This document shows positions 39,787-50,797 of a DNA stretch of 64,000 nt, one piece after another (positions within the stretch are counted from its first letter, which is position 1; each line of letters opens with the position of its first letter). The notes under the pieces are model-generated. The model saw only the letters and a program-made list of their open reading frames with translations, did not search any database and was not told the origin of the DNA. The position numbers and the translations under genes are program-made. Source of the stretch: Udeniomyces pyricola (lineage: Eukaryota > Basidiomycota > Tremellomycetes > Cystofilobasidiales > Mrakiaceae); assembly GCA_039545295.1 (NCBI GenBank), contig BCIK01000018.1, forward strand, positions 304,743 to 368,742, read 5' to 3'.

Positions 39787-40429
39787 GGTGGAGGAGTGAA
39801 GAGGGAAGGGGTCGTCGACAAGAGCGTTGGACGTTGGATTCAATTGGATTGTTCAAGAGAAAGGCGAATCACGGATCAAGTTGAAATATTCTGATTATTA
39901 AAAAAAAAAAAAAAGACGCGATTCCATCGAAGGCCGCAGACCATGATATTATATATATATATATATATATATGTTATATGCGATGACAACCGCATATATG
40001 TATCTGGTTCGGTGAGAATATATACTTACATATAATATACTAAATTTGTCATCAAGTCATCAATTGAATGGGGGTGGAATGACATTGGGCGGATCAACAT
40101 ATAACATCTTCACAGCTCTGCGCTGCTGTATATGCATATATATATATATATATATACATATGATATATACATATGATATATATATATGATATATGTGATA
40201 TATATGTATATGACATTATATATCCATACGTATACAACTCTCTCTTTTCTAATCGAAACGGATCATGTGCGTGCGTGCACGATGATCGCATCATGTCATG
40301 CACTGTCATCACCGTGGACGCGGCCATCTCCCACCCTTTTTCCCTTTTCCGCCTGCAGTCAATCAACTAGCCATTCCATCATCAGCTCCTCCCTTCCTTG
40401 TTTCTTCCTCGACATCTTTCCACTCCGTC
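39787..40429. promoter_or_regulatory. Divergent AT-rich promoter region with TA microsatellites
   Basis: Between divergent ATGs of the 1122-aa gene (-) and the macro-domain gene (+). It contains (TA)n tracts at about 39946-39973 and 40137-40158, then repeats of TATACATATGATATA at 40150-40215, able to form cruciforms. The composition contrasts sharply with the GC-rich neighbourhood. The 100 bp next to the macro gene is CT-rich. Confidence 0.55.
39946..39973. repeat. (AT)n microsatellite
   Basis: Nearly uninterrupted AT dinucleotides, followed by looser AT-rich DNA to about 40230. Confidence 0.85.
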
Positions 40430-42392
40430 ATGTCTCCGCCCGTCATCCATCTCGACGATATCCCCACCATCGAACACCTCTACCAGTCTGGTGCCCTCGA
40501 CCCGCATCCGTCCGGCCTCGAAGATCCCGCCCAGATCTCCTTTCCCGCTTCCCCTCAAGTTAACCACAAGATGTTCGTCGTTTGCTCTTTCTTCAGTCTC
40601 TCTCTTGATCAACCAACCAGTCCTTCTTCATGAGTCATGCCTACTCAGTCATCAGTAGAACAAACAACTAGAAAGCTACATTCACCCGAGACTCACCCAG
40701 CTCAATTGCATGTACACTTCTTTTTGGCTCGTCACCCTTCCCTTCCTCCCNNNNNNNNNNNNNNNNNNNNNNNNNNNNNNNNNNNNNNNNNNNNNNNNNN
40801 NNNNNNNNNNNNNNNNCCCCCCCCCCCCCCCCCCCCTCCCCCCTCTTTCTTTATTCTTGCCCTCACTCACGTGACCATCTGTCTTGGACACCGTGCACCA
40901 TACTTTTCGGACATCCTCCCTCTCCCGGTCTAAATCTACACCAACAGTTCCGTCATTGGCGGTGACATTACCCACGTAGCCGCCGACTGCATCGTCAACG
41001 CCGCCAACACAAGCCTTCTCGGCGGAGGCGGCGTCGACGGCGCTATCCACCATGCCGCCGGCAAGGAGCTCATCAAGGAATGCCGAACCTTGGGGGGTTG
41101 CCAGACTGGGCAGTGCAAAATGACGGATGCATACGAGGTAAGGGATCGTCCGCTTGAGAGTAAGAGGGGTCTAGTAGCTGAGTGTGAGCGAGAGACCAAG
41201 CGGACAGGTCAAGACGGAAGATGGCTCAAGGGGGAGGGCGTCGTCAACCGGTCCGAGAGAGCAGTCCAAAGTGACGTTTCAACATCCCCAACTGAGCCCC
41301 TTCAACCCGACCCACTGTGTTCCCCTTTCTGTCGCTTTTCTCCATCACCTTTTCCCGTTTGCCCCTTCACACTTCCTCTCTGCCTTGATCTACTAGCTTC
41401 CGAGCAAACGCATCTGCCACACCCCAGGCCCCGTCTATGACCGCAGTGATTCCGGCGAGAGCGAGAGCCTTCTTCGGTCTTGCTACACGTCCTGCCTCGA
41501 AGCTGCCGTCAAGGAAGATCTCAAGTCTATCGTTCGTATTTTGTCAGACATAACCAAGGGATCTTGATTTTGACCAACGTCGAGCATCAGCCAGATGATA
41601 ATCATACTAACAAACCAAAACAAACCAAACCTCTTTTTTTTTTCTCCTTCACACGACGAAACGACGGTCACGTTACTTTGCCTTCCTTTTTTCTATCCCC
41701 CTTCTTGATCCATCGCGTATCTGTCCCGTTTGTGCTCTGCCAGGCGTTCTGCTCCATCTCAACGGGTGTCTATGGCTACCCGATATACGACGCGACCCAC
41801 ATCGCCCTCGACGTCACCCGCAGCTTCGTCGATTCCTCGCGGGGTTCATCTGTGCGTTGCTTGTTCTCTTTTCCCTCCACCCAAGCCGGAACGAATCCCT
41901 CTTCTGCTCACGTCAACTGACACTTTTCCCATTTCCCACCTTACCTTGATTCTCACCCCTCCCTCCTCCCTCTTTGGCGACTGAACATCTGACGTTCGTT
42001 TCTGGTCCTGTGTCAGCTCGAGCGCGTCATCTTCGTGGCGTTCTCAAAGGAGCACAAGGCGGTGTATGAGAAACTCATCCCTGTAAGTTGCCTTTCCTCG
42101 CTCGGATCCCATTCCTACTTTCCTCTCTCTCTCTCTCTCTCTCATGGCGCTCTACTCCTCTTTTTTTTTTTTTTTTTTTTTTACCGAAAACAAGTGAAAG
42201 AAGGAGAAGAGAAGAACAAAAAGGAGAAAATACTAACCTAATGACCGGTTCCACCCGTGCTTGCAGACGTACTTCCCCTCGACCATGGGTGTCCGTCAGG
42301 GCAGTTCCGAGAGCAGCAGCCGGACCCAAACCCCATTCCCCGTCGAGGTGAAGGAGGTCGAGAGTGAATCGAACCAGGAAGTCCTCAAGTGA
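40430..42392 (+). CDS. Macro-domain protein (MACROD-type ADP-ribose hydrolase)
   Basis: Exons 40430-40572, 40948-41137, 41397-41531, 41744-41851, 42017-42082 and 42267-42392 give 255 aa. The macro domain begins in exon 2: [40 protein letters not shown], then [32 protein letters not shown]. The hallmark IVNAAN and [16 protein letters not shown] loops, and later [15 protein letters not shown] for the diphosphate/distal ribose, match MacroD1/D2 and bacterial YmdB. These hydrolyse O-acetyl-ADP-ribose and mono-ADP-ribosylated carboxylates. The tail (about 215-255) is acidic and polar. The first intron (40573-40947) contains a 66-N gap next to a C-run, so its true length is unknown, but the phase-2 join is consistent. 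Confidence 0.92.
40751..40816. other. Assembly gap (66 N)
   Basis: Unresolved bases inside intron 1 of the macro-domain gene, followed by a C-run of about 20. Probably a homopolymer sequencing failure; no coding sequence is affected as far as can be seen. Confidence 0.97.
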
Positions 42393-43536
42393 TCTCACGT
42401 CCCATTTCTAGTGTTTTTCCTCTTCTTCTTCTTTAGCTCTTGTTTTGTCTGTCGCCTTTTACCTCCTCGTGTTTTCGTGAATTTGGTCTGGGACTGCCTG
42501 GATTAGCCTCTTTGCTTCGCTTCGCTGTCGTGGTAGACATTTCCCTAGGTTTATTTCTTTTTCTTCGTCTTTTTCTTTCCTCTCGTCCTACTTCACATCA
42601 TCTGGAAGCTTGTTCCAACCCCCTCTCCCCCTCCCCCTTGTCCATCTTTCTTCATTCCAAACTCCGTTCACATCCTCGCCCCTGCTCTGCTTCTTCTTCG
42701 TCTTACATACCGCGGCCCTCTCTCTCTTCACTGGTCCTCTCAGGGTCTCAATCAATCCACCTCGCCTCAGTACTCCTCCATCATCACCTCCCCTTCCCCT
42801 TCTTCTCTCCTCCCTCCCCCTTTCCTCTCTCTCTTTCTCCTCTTGCAAGATAGACACAGCTCGTACGTCTAGCTTCGTATATACATACATACATATATAC
42901 ATATCCATCATGAACCGGATCGTCCTCCGCGCACTGTACCTTTTTACCACCACCACCACCACCATTCTCACCTTTATGAATCACCCTCGATCCTTTGGCT
43001 TTCCGCTCAACGTTCGCGTGAACCCATTCCCAACCGACGTCAAAGATGAGATTGAAAATCCCCTTCCCCCCCCCCCCTCCCTTCCCCCATCATCCCAATG
43101 CACACTCCCAAGACCTGAGCGGTGCTTCTGGGCTCTCGGATGCGGCGCTTGGAGAATCTCGAGTGAAGGCTAAGGAGAGAAAAAGAAAAAGAAGGGTCGT
43201 CCATTTTGATTATTTTTATTTTTAATTTCAATTTCTTGGCTCGGATGCAAGTGGCACATGCGTGAACGCCCTGGTCTTCTCAGCTGTTGCACTACTGTCG
43301 AATCAAACCTGTCGAGATTCACACCAGAGCCAATCCTGCACGTTATGCCTAGTGACTTATAGGCAGCACCATGATTCCAGGTCGAGGCTTCGATCTCGTT
43401 CAGTTTTCTTTCGTATTCCTCTCACCGTTTCTCCGTTCTCCCCGTTCAAGAAGAAAGAAAAAGAAACAAGAAATCGAAGGGGGGGAAGGGAGGAGAGAGA
43501 AAGGTAGAGTCGTTCGAAAAGAGGAGAATATAGTTT
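42393..43536. other. Convergent 3' spacer (macro-domain gene / SMR gene)
   Basis: Polypyrimidine from 42400 to 42850, (ATAC)n words at 42885-42905 and a C-run at 43066-43078. The longest frames are biased in composition. No gene is supported. Confidence 0.55.
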
Positions 43537-46500
43537 TCATGCACCATAATGCGTCAACGGATCGATGCACACCACGCCTTCCTTCTCGACGAACGGATAG
43601 TTCCACTCGACCAACCACGTCCGCACGCTCGTCGCCAACCGGATCTTGGACGCGCCTCGATTGGGGTCTTGGGTCCCCGTATGACGTTCTTCGCCAATAA
43701 TGGCGTAGGCTGGAGGAAAGAAAGAAAGAAGAAAAAAAAACCAAGAGTGGATGTACCATAGCGCATGGACGCACGCAGAGGCGAGAGAAGCGGGAAGGGG
43801 AAGGAGAGAAGAAAGGCTTCGTGAGTATTTGGGGGGAAGGGGGGGGGGGGGGGGGGGGTTTCCAAAACAAGACGAGTAACCAAGGCTACATAACATGCCC
43901 AACTAGTTCTCTCTCTCTCTTACTCACCCAGACCTTGAAAGTTTTCGCTTTCCAACGCGACCAAGAAGCGTTCGAGCACGTCGATTCCTTCCGGTCCATG
44001 CTGTTTTTCAACAAAAGGAAAGCAAGAACAGAGAGAGAGAAGCATAGGAAGTACAAAAAAAAAAAAAAAAAAAAAAAAAAAAACAGATCAAATGAGGACT
44101 TCCTTGGAGAGGAGGGAAGAGGAGGTGAGATCGTCACTCACGAGTCCATGCAAATCGACCCCAGCTTCTTCCCTCTCTCCTTCGCTCCTTCCGCCACCAC
44201 CACCGACCGGGACTTTGGCGACGCCAAGGATGACCCCAAGCCCGCCACCGCATAGCTTGCCTCGCCGGGCTCGATCCGCCGGGTCCGAGCTTGCTGATCG
44301 AGCCAGCACGGCTTGCTGCATGAGGTCTCGTCGGGCGGAGACGAGTCTAAGCGACCGAATTTGATGTAAGAAAAAAAAAAAAGGAGGTCAGAGGAAAGAG
44401 GGAGAGGGGGAAGAACAGAGGGACAAGGGTGAAATTCAAATTGAGGATCAGCATGTAACGCTTTCATAGAACGAAATCATGGCCCTATCTCGAGTCAGAC
44501 CGGCAGAGGATCGATTGAAGCCATTGATGATGGGACAGCGAGGACAGGGAAGTTAGTAGTGACTCACTTGCCAGCTCCGAGGCCACCCTCCTTCTCCATA
44601 ATTTCGTTGAGTTCTCTTCCCTCGCCACTCCATTTCTTCGCCCCTGCACCGTCACCTCGCTTCCAGCACTCTGCCGCCCGAGCCAAAGCCACATTCCTCT
44701 GCTTTCCGAGCTCAATCGACTTCTCGCGGTGCTTGAGGTAGAGCGCATTCAAGGAGGCCCCGGTAGGCAGCGTCGGGAGGAGTGTCGGGGCGTGTAAGGC
44801 CAAACGGGTCGATCGTCGAGATGGACCGAGCGGCGTCGTGGTCGTCACCGTCGAGCCAGTCGCCGACTTGATGGATTGATAATTCCCTGTGGAAGTGATA
44901 GGTTTGGCGACGGCTTGGTTGGCCGAGGGCGTAAAGATAGAAGACGTAGAGGACAGTTGAGGGGCCGCTGGAGCTGCCTTCTTGACAGCTCTGCAAGGGC
45001 AAACAGCACACGACAGATGACATTAAAGCCAAAGAAGCAGCCAAGGTTTCAGCTCAAGTTGAAGGTGAAACGTTAGACAAGATAAGACAAACACAACACT
45101 CACGAACTGAACCTTGTGCGGCCTGGCTCAATCTTGAACGTTCCACCGTTGCCTTTCTTGCTACCTGAGCCTCCTCCTAATTCGGGAAAGTCTTCTACAG
45201 GCGGAGGAGGCGTCACAGGCCTTGGAGGAGACGATGACGAACTCGATTCGGAAAGCTCGATGTTGGAGATGGCCGTCGAGAGAGCAAGGGGATCGAACGA
45301 GGAGGGAAGCGTGTGCACGAAATCACACGCGTCTAAGGTGGTAGCAGATCCAAGGGTCGGGTATCGTCAGTATTGGAAATAGGACAGGCGCACGAGTAAC
45401 GAGTCAAATTGATCTCACCTCCTTTGACACATTGACCTCGCAACCAGAAGCGGCAAAGGGCCCGTTCAATGTCGTGACTGCAGGCCAAAAAGGATGGGAG
45501 CAGTGGACTCAGTTCGGAACATTGGTCTATATGCATGCGATGAAACAAGCAAACGCACCTGAACCGACAGTCTGCCCGTCGGCACTCTCCTTGAAGGTAA
45601 TATCGACAGACCCTTCCGCCGAAGGGATTCGCCCCGGCTGCACTAGACGCCGTCATGAGTCCGCTAGCTCGCCCTCCGGCGACGACATAACCTTCTTTGG
45701 GCACAAACGGTTTAGGCATGGGGGGTCCTGCCGGCGGAGGAGCGACGATCGCGATTGGTCGACGAGCTTCGACGGAGGAGAGCAACGTAGGCGGGTTTTT
45801 GGGCACGTTCGAGACGGAAGCAGGAGTCGAGACGGCAGTAGGAGTGGTTGTGGACGCAGAGGACAACATGAGAGATTGAATCGTTGAGTCGAGATCGTAG
45901 CCATGCTGATGAAGGGCTACTTCGAGCTCGTGCGGGGTGAGTGTGGTGAAGATGGAGGCGAGGAGGTCCATCGGGGTCATCTGCATGTCCCCCTCCCATC
46001 CACCACCTTCGGCTTCCGCCTCGGCCAGGGCAGCAGAGGCCTCTTGGTCAAGCCAATCGTCCGACCCTCCCGAGGATGAAGCGTTAGGCCAAGCAAAGTC
46101 TTCGGACGAGTGGGGTGGACGAAAGGACGAAGGCAGTGAGGTTCCAAAGGGACTGAAGTCATCGTCGTCGATGTCGATGCGAGCGTAGCCTTGGGGCGAC
46201 GAGGCGTAGGACGGCGAAGACGAAAACATGTGAACGCCAGTTGGGGCGAGGGGCGAAGAGGTCGACGTTGACTCGGATGCGAGCAGAGATTCTGCGGTCA
46301 TCGCCTGGTTAGATGACGAGCTTGATGCGGGTACGATGGCGACAGGCAAAGATGGGGCAACTTTGGGCGATGGTCGAAACTCGATGGCGTTCGCGCTGAG
46401 ATGGCGAGCGGTTGTCACAGGCGAACCGCCTACTTCGGTCGGTGCCTGAACTACGGATGAAAACGAGGACGAGGGCGAGGAGGAGTTGACACTCGACGCC

Positions 46501-47691
46501 GGGATCCCACCGCTTGTAAGGAGTCCAGCTGAAGTTGTAAATGACTTGGAAAGTAGGGCGTTGCCCCCAATGACCCCGAGGGCGGACGAGCCCGGTGAGC
46601 TCGGAGGCATGAACCCAGATGAGATGGGGAGCGACCCCGGCGCGAGGGGCGAATTCGGCGCCATGGGCGTCAACGGTCGAAAGGGGATACTCTTAGCCAT
46701 GCTCGGCGTTGAGGATCGGGGGGTCAACGTCGGATGGACCGAAGATGTTGCAGATGAGGAGGGCCGTCGCGGCGTGAGGGGGGGAAGCGGGTTGAACGGT
46801 ACAGCGTTGACGTCGTCTGATAGAGATCAATGAGCCAAGGTAAAGTCAGCATATATGCTGTTAGGTTGGACATGACTTGTGAGGCTGATCCCATCTCTAT
46901 CTGTGGCATGCATCTGTAGCTTATGGTCGTGTCATGCATGAACGCAACGGATGGGCAAGCGAGGGACAGAGTGACCGGAACAAGCGCAGGAAAGCGTAAC
47001 AGGTAGAGACCGGACCTCTTGGCCTCAGATGAACGTACCTCTGAGCTTGTGCATAAGCTGGAGAATGTGTTGATCCAACACCGATTCCTCTACCGGTACG
47101 AGGCCCTGTCGATTGACACGTACGTATAGATATCGTCAAGTAAAGCACACAATCAGTCCCAAGTTCGCAAGAGCGAGCCATCGCCCCGCCCGCCCGCGCC
47201 CCTCCGCCCCATCCGGTCCACCTAACAATCACGTCGACGCATGCATCTAGCAATTGCAGGCGAGACTGGTTTGAGGAGAGGCATAAACCTGAGGAGTGGA
47301 TAGAGGTCACTCGTACTTTGACTTCCCAACTGAGTTCGTCCTTGAGTAGTAGCTTGAGAGCCTCTTCGCCTTCCTCCTCGCGTTCGAGACACGCGACGAC
47401 CTGGTTGAGTAAGCCCTCTCTGAGGACGCCCGCCCGAGCGGGGGCGCCCGCGCTCGTCGAGACGCGACGAGCAAATGTTGGACGCGGTGAGCTGCTGAGT
47501 AGGAGAATGGGTGGAGCATCATCGGCCGTCAGAGATAGTGGGCGGGTGAGAGGCGAGGTGAGAGGATGTGAGTGAGAGGGCGGTGGGGGATGGGAAGGAG
47601 CGGGTGTTGCCGGCAGGGCGGTGGAGGGGCGGAAGATGGAGAGCAAGTAGTGGGCTGTGTGAGGATGCGACCGGGCGTCGTGAGCTGACAT
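43537..47691 (-). CDS. PAM2-CUE-CCCH-DUF1771-SMR protein (Cue2/N4BP2-like putative RNA endonuclease)
   Basis: Nine exons (47317-47691, 47039-47105, 45559-46816, 45419-45477, 45104-45332, 44568-44990, 44142-44346, 43928-44000, 43537-43709) give 953 aa. Domains in order: disordered N-terminus; a PAM2-like motif LSANAIEFRP (about 287-296) for binding the MLLE domain of poly(A)-binding protein; a CUE domain (about 427-465, MTPMDLLASIFTTLTPHELE, ALHQHGYDLDSTIQSLML) for ubiquitin; two CCCH zinc fingers (CRYYLQGECRRADCRFSH and CRFWLRGQCVKGDACDFVH, from about 551); DUF1771 (about 740-800, LYLKHREKSIELGKQRNVAL); and a C-terminal SMR domain with VDLHGLHGPEGIDVLERFL and GEERHTGTQD. SMR domains with D-x-H cleave mRNA in no-go decay (Cue2, NONU-1). 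A role in ribosome-collision mRNA decay is inference from architecture. The classical GxG(K/R)xxHS loop is altered to GEERHTG. Confidence 0.88.
43831..43858 (+). repeat. G-run in SMR-gene intron
   Basis: G6-AA-G20 in the last intron (43710-43927). A potential quadruplex on +, polypyrimidine on the transcript. Confidence 0.85.
44055..44083 (+). repeat. A29 homopolymer in SMR-gene intron
   Basis: Uninterrupted A-run in the 44001-44141 intron (a T-run on the transcript, preceding the acceptor). Confidence 0.85.
46371..46400 (-). other. PAM2-like motif within the SMR protein
   Basis: Codons for LSANAIEFRP. This matches the PAM2 pattern (L-x-x-x-A-x-E-F-x-P), in which Leu and Phe insert into the MLLE pockets of poly(A)-binding protein. 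It is embedded in disordered Ser/Pro sequence, as PAM2 motifs normally are. Confidence 0.65.
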
Positions 47692-48508
47692 GATGGGCGA
47701 GTGTGGTGATGAAGATGATGGATGAGATGAGCAGGAGGTATGTGTGTGTGTGAGGTCACGGTGGGGTAAGAAGGAGGGGGAGGGGGAATTAAGGGGGATG
47801 CTGGCCGAAGGGGGGTTCGATCAGAGAGAGTCTGGTGCGAATGACGGTGGATTGCGAGAGCGAGGGCGATTGAAGGTGATGCTGATGATCAACTAACTAA
47901 CTTATCGTGCACGCTCAACGGCTTCATCACTCGCGCAAATCGGAACGAACGTACACAACGATTAACGAACACGCGCCCTCTCTCGTCCTCTTTAACATTG
48001 TTGTTTGCCTCATGCAGCAGATCATGGTGTTCACTCATCAGTCCGCTGCGGCGAGGGCTTCCATCTTGTACTTGATCGCCAATGATGATCATCCTGATCA
48101 TATGACCCATGATCGTCACTAGTGCTGATCTCTGGAGTTAGCATCAAATATATATATATATATATATCATGCTCACTCCCACATGATCGGCTTGGACTGG
48201 GCAGTAGCCTAGCTAACGACAAACAGCCAATATTTTGCCATGCATATGTATATACATGTTATATATATATATATATTTACATGTCATGAGCAATATGCGT
48301 GTGCGAGATTGCTGCACCCCAAACATATATAATATTCCCAGAGGCAATCGACAACCGGCTCATGCAGCAGAGGGCAAGGAGTGCTTGTGACAACGCTTTC
48401 AACCGCGCCCTTCCCACCCATCTACCCTTCCCATCCACCATCTCCTCACGTTCCCACTTTCGTCCCTTTCGACACCCCTAACCCAACCAATCACCTACCC
48501 AGCACACT
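47692..48508. promoter_or_regulatory. Divergent promoter region (SMR gene / tropomyosin)
   Basis: 817 bp between divergent ATGs. GT/AG-rich near the SMR gene, then (AT)n microsatellites at 48148-48167 and 48259-48277, and a CT-rich core before the tropomyosin start. No gene is seen. Confidence 0.5.
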
Positions 48509-48719
48509 ATGGTCCGTCTCTTCGCCATCCGTGCTGATTCGCGAGATCCGTCAGCTATCTCCTCGCTTTCTGACATCTTGTCCGCCTTTATCGCTCTCTT
48601 GCCTCCCCCTTCTCTTGCCTTTCTTTCCCCTGCTCGCTGTTGTCCTATTCTCCACTTCTCCTCTCCTCTCCCTCTTCCCTATCCACCTAATCTACCCCGT
48701 GTAGGAGAAGATCCGCGAG
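48509..48719 (+). other. TPM1: ATG-only first exon plus 15-nt second exon of tropomyosin
   Basis: The start codon 48509-48511 is followed directly by GTCCGT; the next exon (48705-48719) is flanked by TGTAG and GTAAGG. No other upstream ATG gives the MEKIREKL N-terminus. Confidence 0.75.
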
Positions 48720-50000
48720 GTAAGGGTATTCTCATACTACTTCCTTCTCTCGTGTACTTGTTGGTATCCCGCAAACATCCGTTGCCGAGCAGGGCTGACA
48801 CCCGTCCCGCCTGAATTCATCTCTTCTTTCCTCCCCGCGCCATCCATCTCACGCCACGCGCTCTTTGCTCCTTGCTTGCCGTCTACATCTTTGTTTCCAA
48901 CGTATCGCTTTCAATTATCTCTTATCTTTCTAGAAACTTTCCTCCCTTCGAGCCGAGGCCGACGCCGCCATTGAGCGAGCCGAGACGGCCGAGGCATCGG
49001 TCAAGAAGCACGAGCAGGAGACCCTAACTAAAGATCAGGAGATCACCTCGCTTTCGCACAAGATTTCGCTCCTTGAGACCGAGCTCGAAAAGCTCGAGAC
49101 CAAGCTTGCTGAGGCCAAGGCGGGATCCGAGGAGGGCGAGACTCACCGAGGTGCGAATGAGAGCCTGCAGAGGAAGGTTAGCCTCCTGGAAGAGGAGCTC
49201 GATGGAGCCGAGAAGAACCTGAAGGAGACGGTCGAGAAGTGAGTCACCCTCTTTTTCTTCTGGCATCTCGTCAGCATCTCGAGTAAATTTAGGACCGAGA
49301 GGTCGTTGAATAAGCTCTTCAGACAGAGATGACGAGGGCAGCATCGCAAAGACAATCTGGGCGGGGGTCCAAGCGGCTGGCATCCAAAGCACACACAGCT
49401 GAGCGGACGCACACGCATTCGCACGCGTAGTGCCGATACAAGCGATGGCTTTTGTGTTAGCCCGCCTGCGCACCATCTCCATTCTAACATCGGCTTGCTG
49501 ATCTTGTTCCCTTGCAACTACTTTTATCTTGTCACCAGGCTCCGCCAGGTCGACGTCAAGGCCGAGCACTTTGAGCGCCAGATTCAGCGCGTCGAGCAGG
49601 AGAGGGACTCGTGGGAGAAGAAGTACGAGGTTCGTCAGCGCTCACTTACCTTGACGTCGCCTTTTGACGTGGCTGCTTTTGTCGTTTTTGTGGCCTCTCT
49701 GGAACGAGAGCCGAAGCTTCTGGAGCAGATGCTGATGACGTCTGCCTTCCTCATGATATGGCTTTCCCTTTACTCTTCTGTTAATTCATCACTGCCGCCA
49801 CACCATTCGCGTTCACAGGAGGCGATGGAGAAGTACGCTATCTCGAAGCGGGAGCTGGACGAGGTCGTCTCTCAGATGGAGGTCAGTCATACCCGGTCAC
49901 CGCGAGTCCGCCGCAAGCTCTTCCGAGTTGGTCTGCCTCCATCTCAACTTCAGATCAACTGACGTGTAACATGTCGCTCTCATTCTTGCAGTCGCTCTGA
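48509..50000 (+). CDS. TPM1: Tropomyosin (Cdc8/Tpm1-like)
   Basis: Six exons (48509-48511, 48705-48719, 48934-49238, 49539-49629, 49819-49881, 49992-50000) give 161 aa, the same length as fission-yeast Cdc8. The protein is one continuous coiled coil with heptads throughout: MEKIREKLSSLRAEADAAIE, ISLLETELEKLETKLAEA, NESLQRKVSLLEEELDGAEK, LRQVDVKAEHFERQIQRVEQ, RDSWEKKYEEAMEKYAISKR, ending LDEVVSQMESL. Tropomyosin wraps formin-nucleated actin cables and the cytokinetic ring and tunes myosin access. The gene structure is striking: exon 1 is the ATG alone (3 nt), exon 2 is 15 nt (EKIRE) and the last exon is 9 nt including the stop. The splice phases close exactly and the N-terminus MEKIREKL matches fungal tropomyosins. 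Confidence 0.95.
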
Positions 50001-50797
50001 ACCCCTTCAATCGCATCCGATACCCGGCCTTTGCTTTCTCTCCTTTGTTCTTTCACTGTTTTTCCGTCCTTACATGCTTCTTCGATTCAATCCCATCCCA
50101 TTTCTGCTTCCTCTCCGGTTTCTCATCCATCCCCTCCACGACCTCGCCCTCTGGCATTCGTCTCGCCTCCTCCCCTTCATGTCCCCGGCTGTTTCTTTCC
50201 TCTTCCACCTCGTCCGGTTCATCCTTATCCTCCCTCGCATCGGGTTATGGCTTGGGCAAACGCGAGTGACGAGCGCGGGGGGACGGAAGAACAGTCCACA
50301 CTTGCCTCGGTTGGACGGTATGAGGAAGAGGAGCAGCCGGAGCGCGTGCAGATCGTTGTCGCCCATGCAGAACCTGGCTTGCTCGTTCAGCTTTCGGTTC
50401 CGTTCCTGGCTTTTATATTTTCTTACGTGTACGGTCTTTGAGTCAATGTTGGTGATTTGTGTTGGATGTGGATCTGAGCAGAACACCGCGCTTATTTCGT
50501 CACGTATAAGCTACGGCGCGATCGTCCGACCCGCCGAATATCTGTCTTGCATCATGCAGTGCACATAAAACGACAGACGCGAGGTCACAATATCAACCCC
50601 GATCCCTGCGCGACGGTCCAACGCTGATTGTAATGAGCGTGCAGACGTGTGTCGGCTGGGCGTCGTAAAGTTGATTGGTTGGCTTCTGAATTCAGTCCAT
50701 CGATAGTAATCCCATCCACCATTCCAACACCCAATCGCGTCCTCGCTCAGCCGTCCCGCACCTCCTTCCTGACTTTTCCATCTCGCATTGCCGACCC
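50001..50797. other. Spacer between tropomyosin and PET8
   Basis: Tropomyosin 3' region and PET8 promoter. A 136-codon open frame (50031-50441) is Pro/Ser/His-rich and has no domain or homologous look; treated as chance. No element is recognised. Confidence 0.5.

Noticed and set aside
50031..50441. 136-codon open frame after tropomyosin
   Set aside because: Low-complexity Pro/Ser, no splice or homology support, begins 30 bp after a well-defined stop codon; likely 3' UTR.
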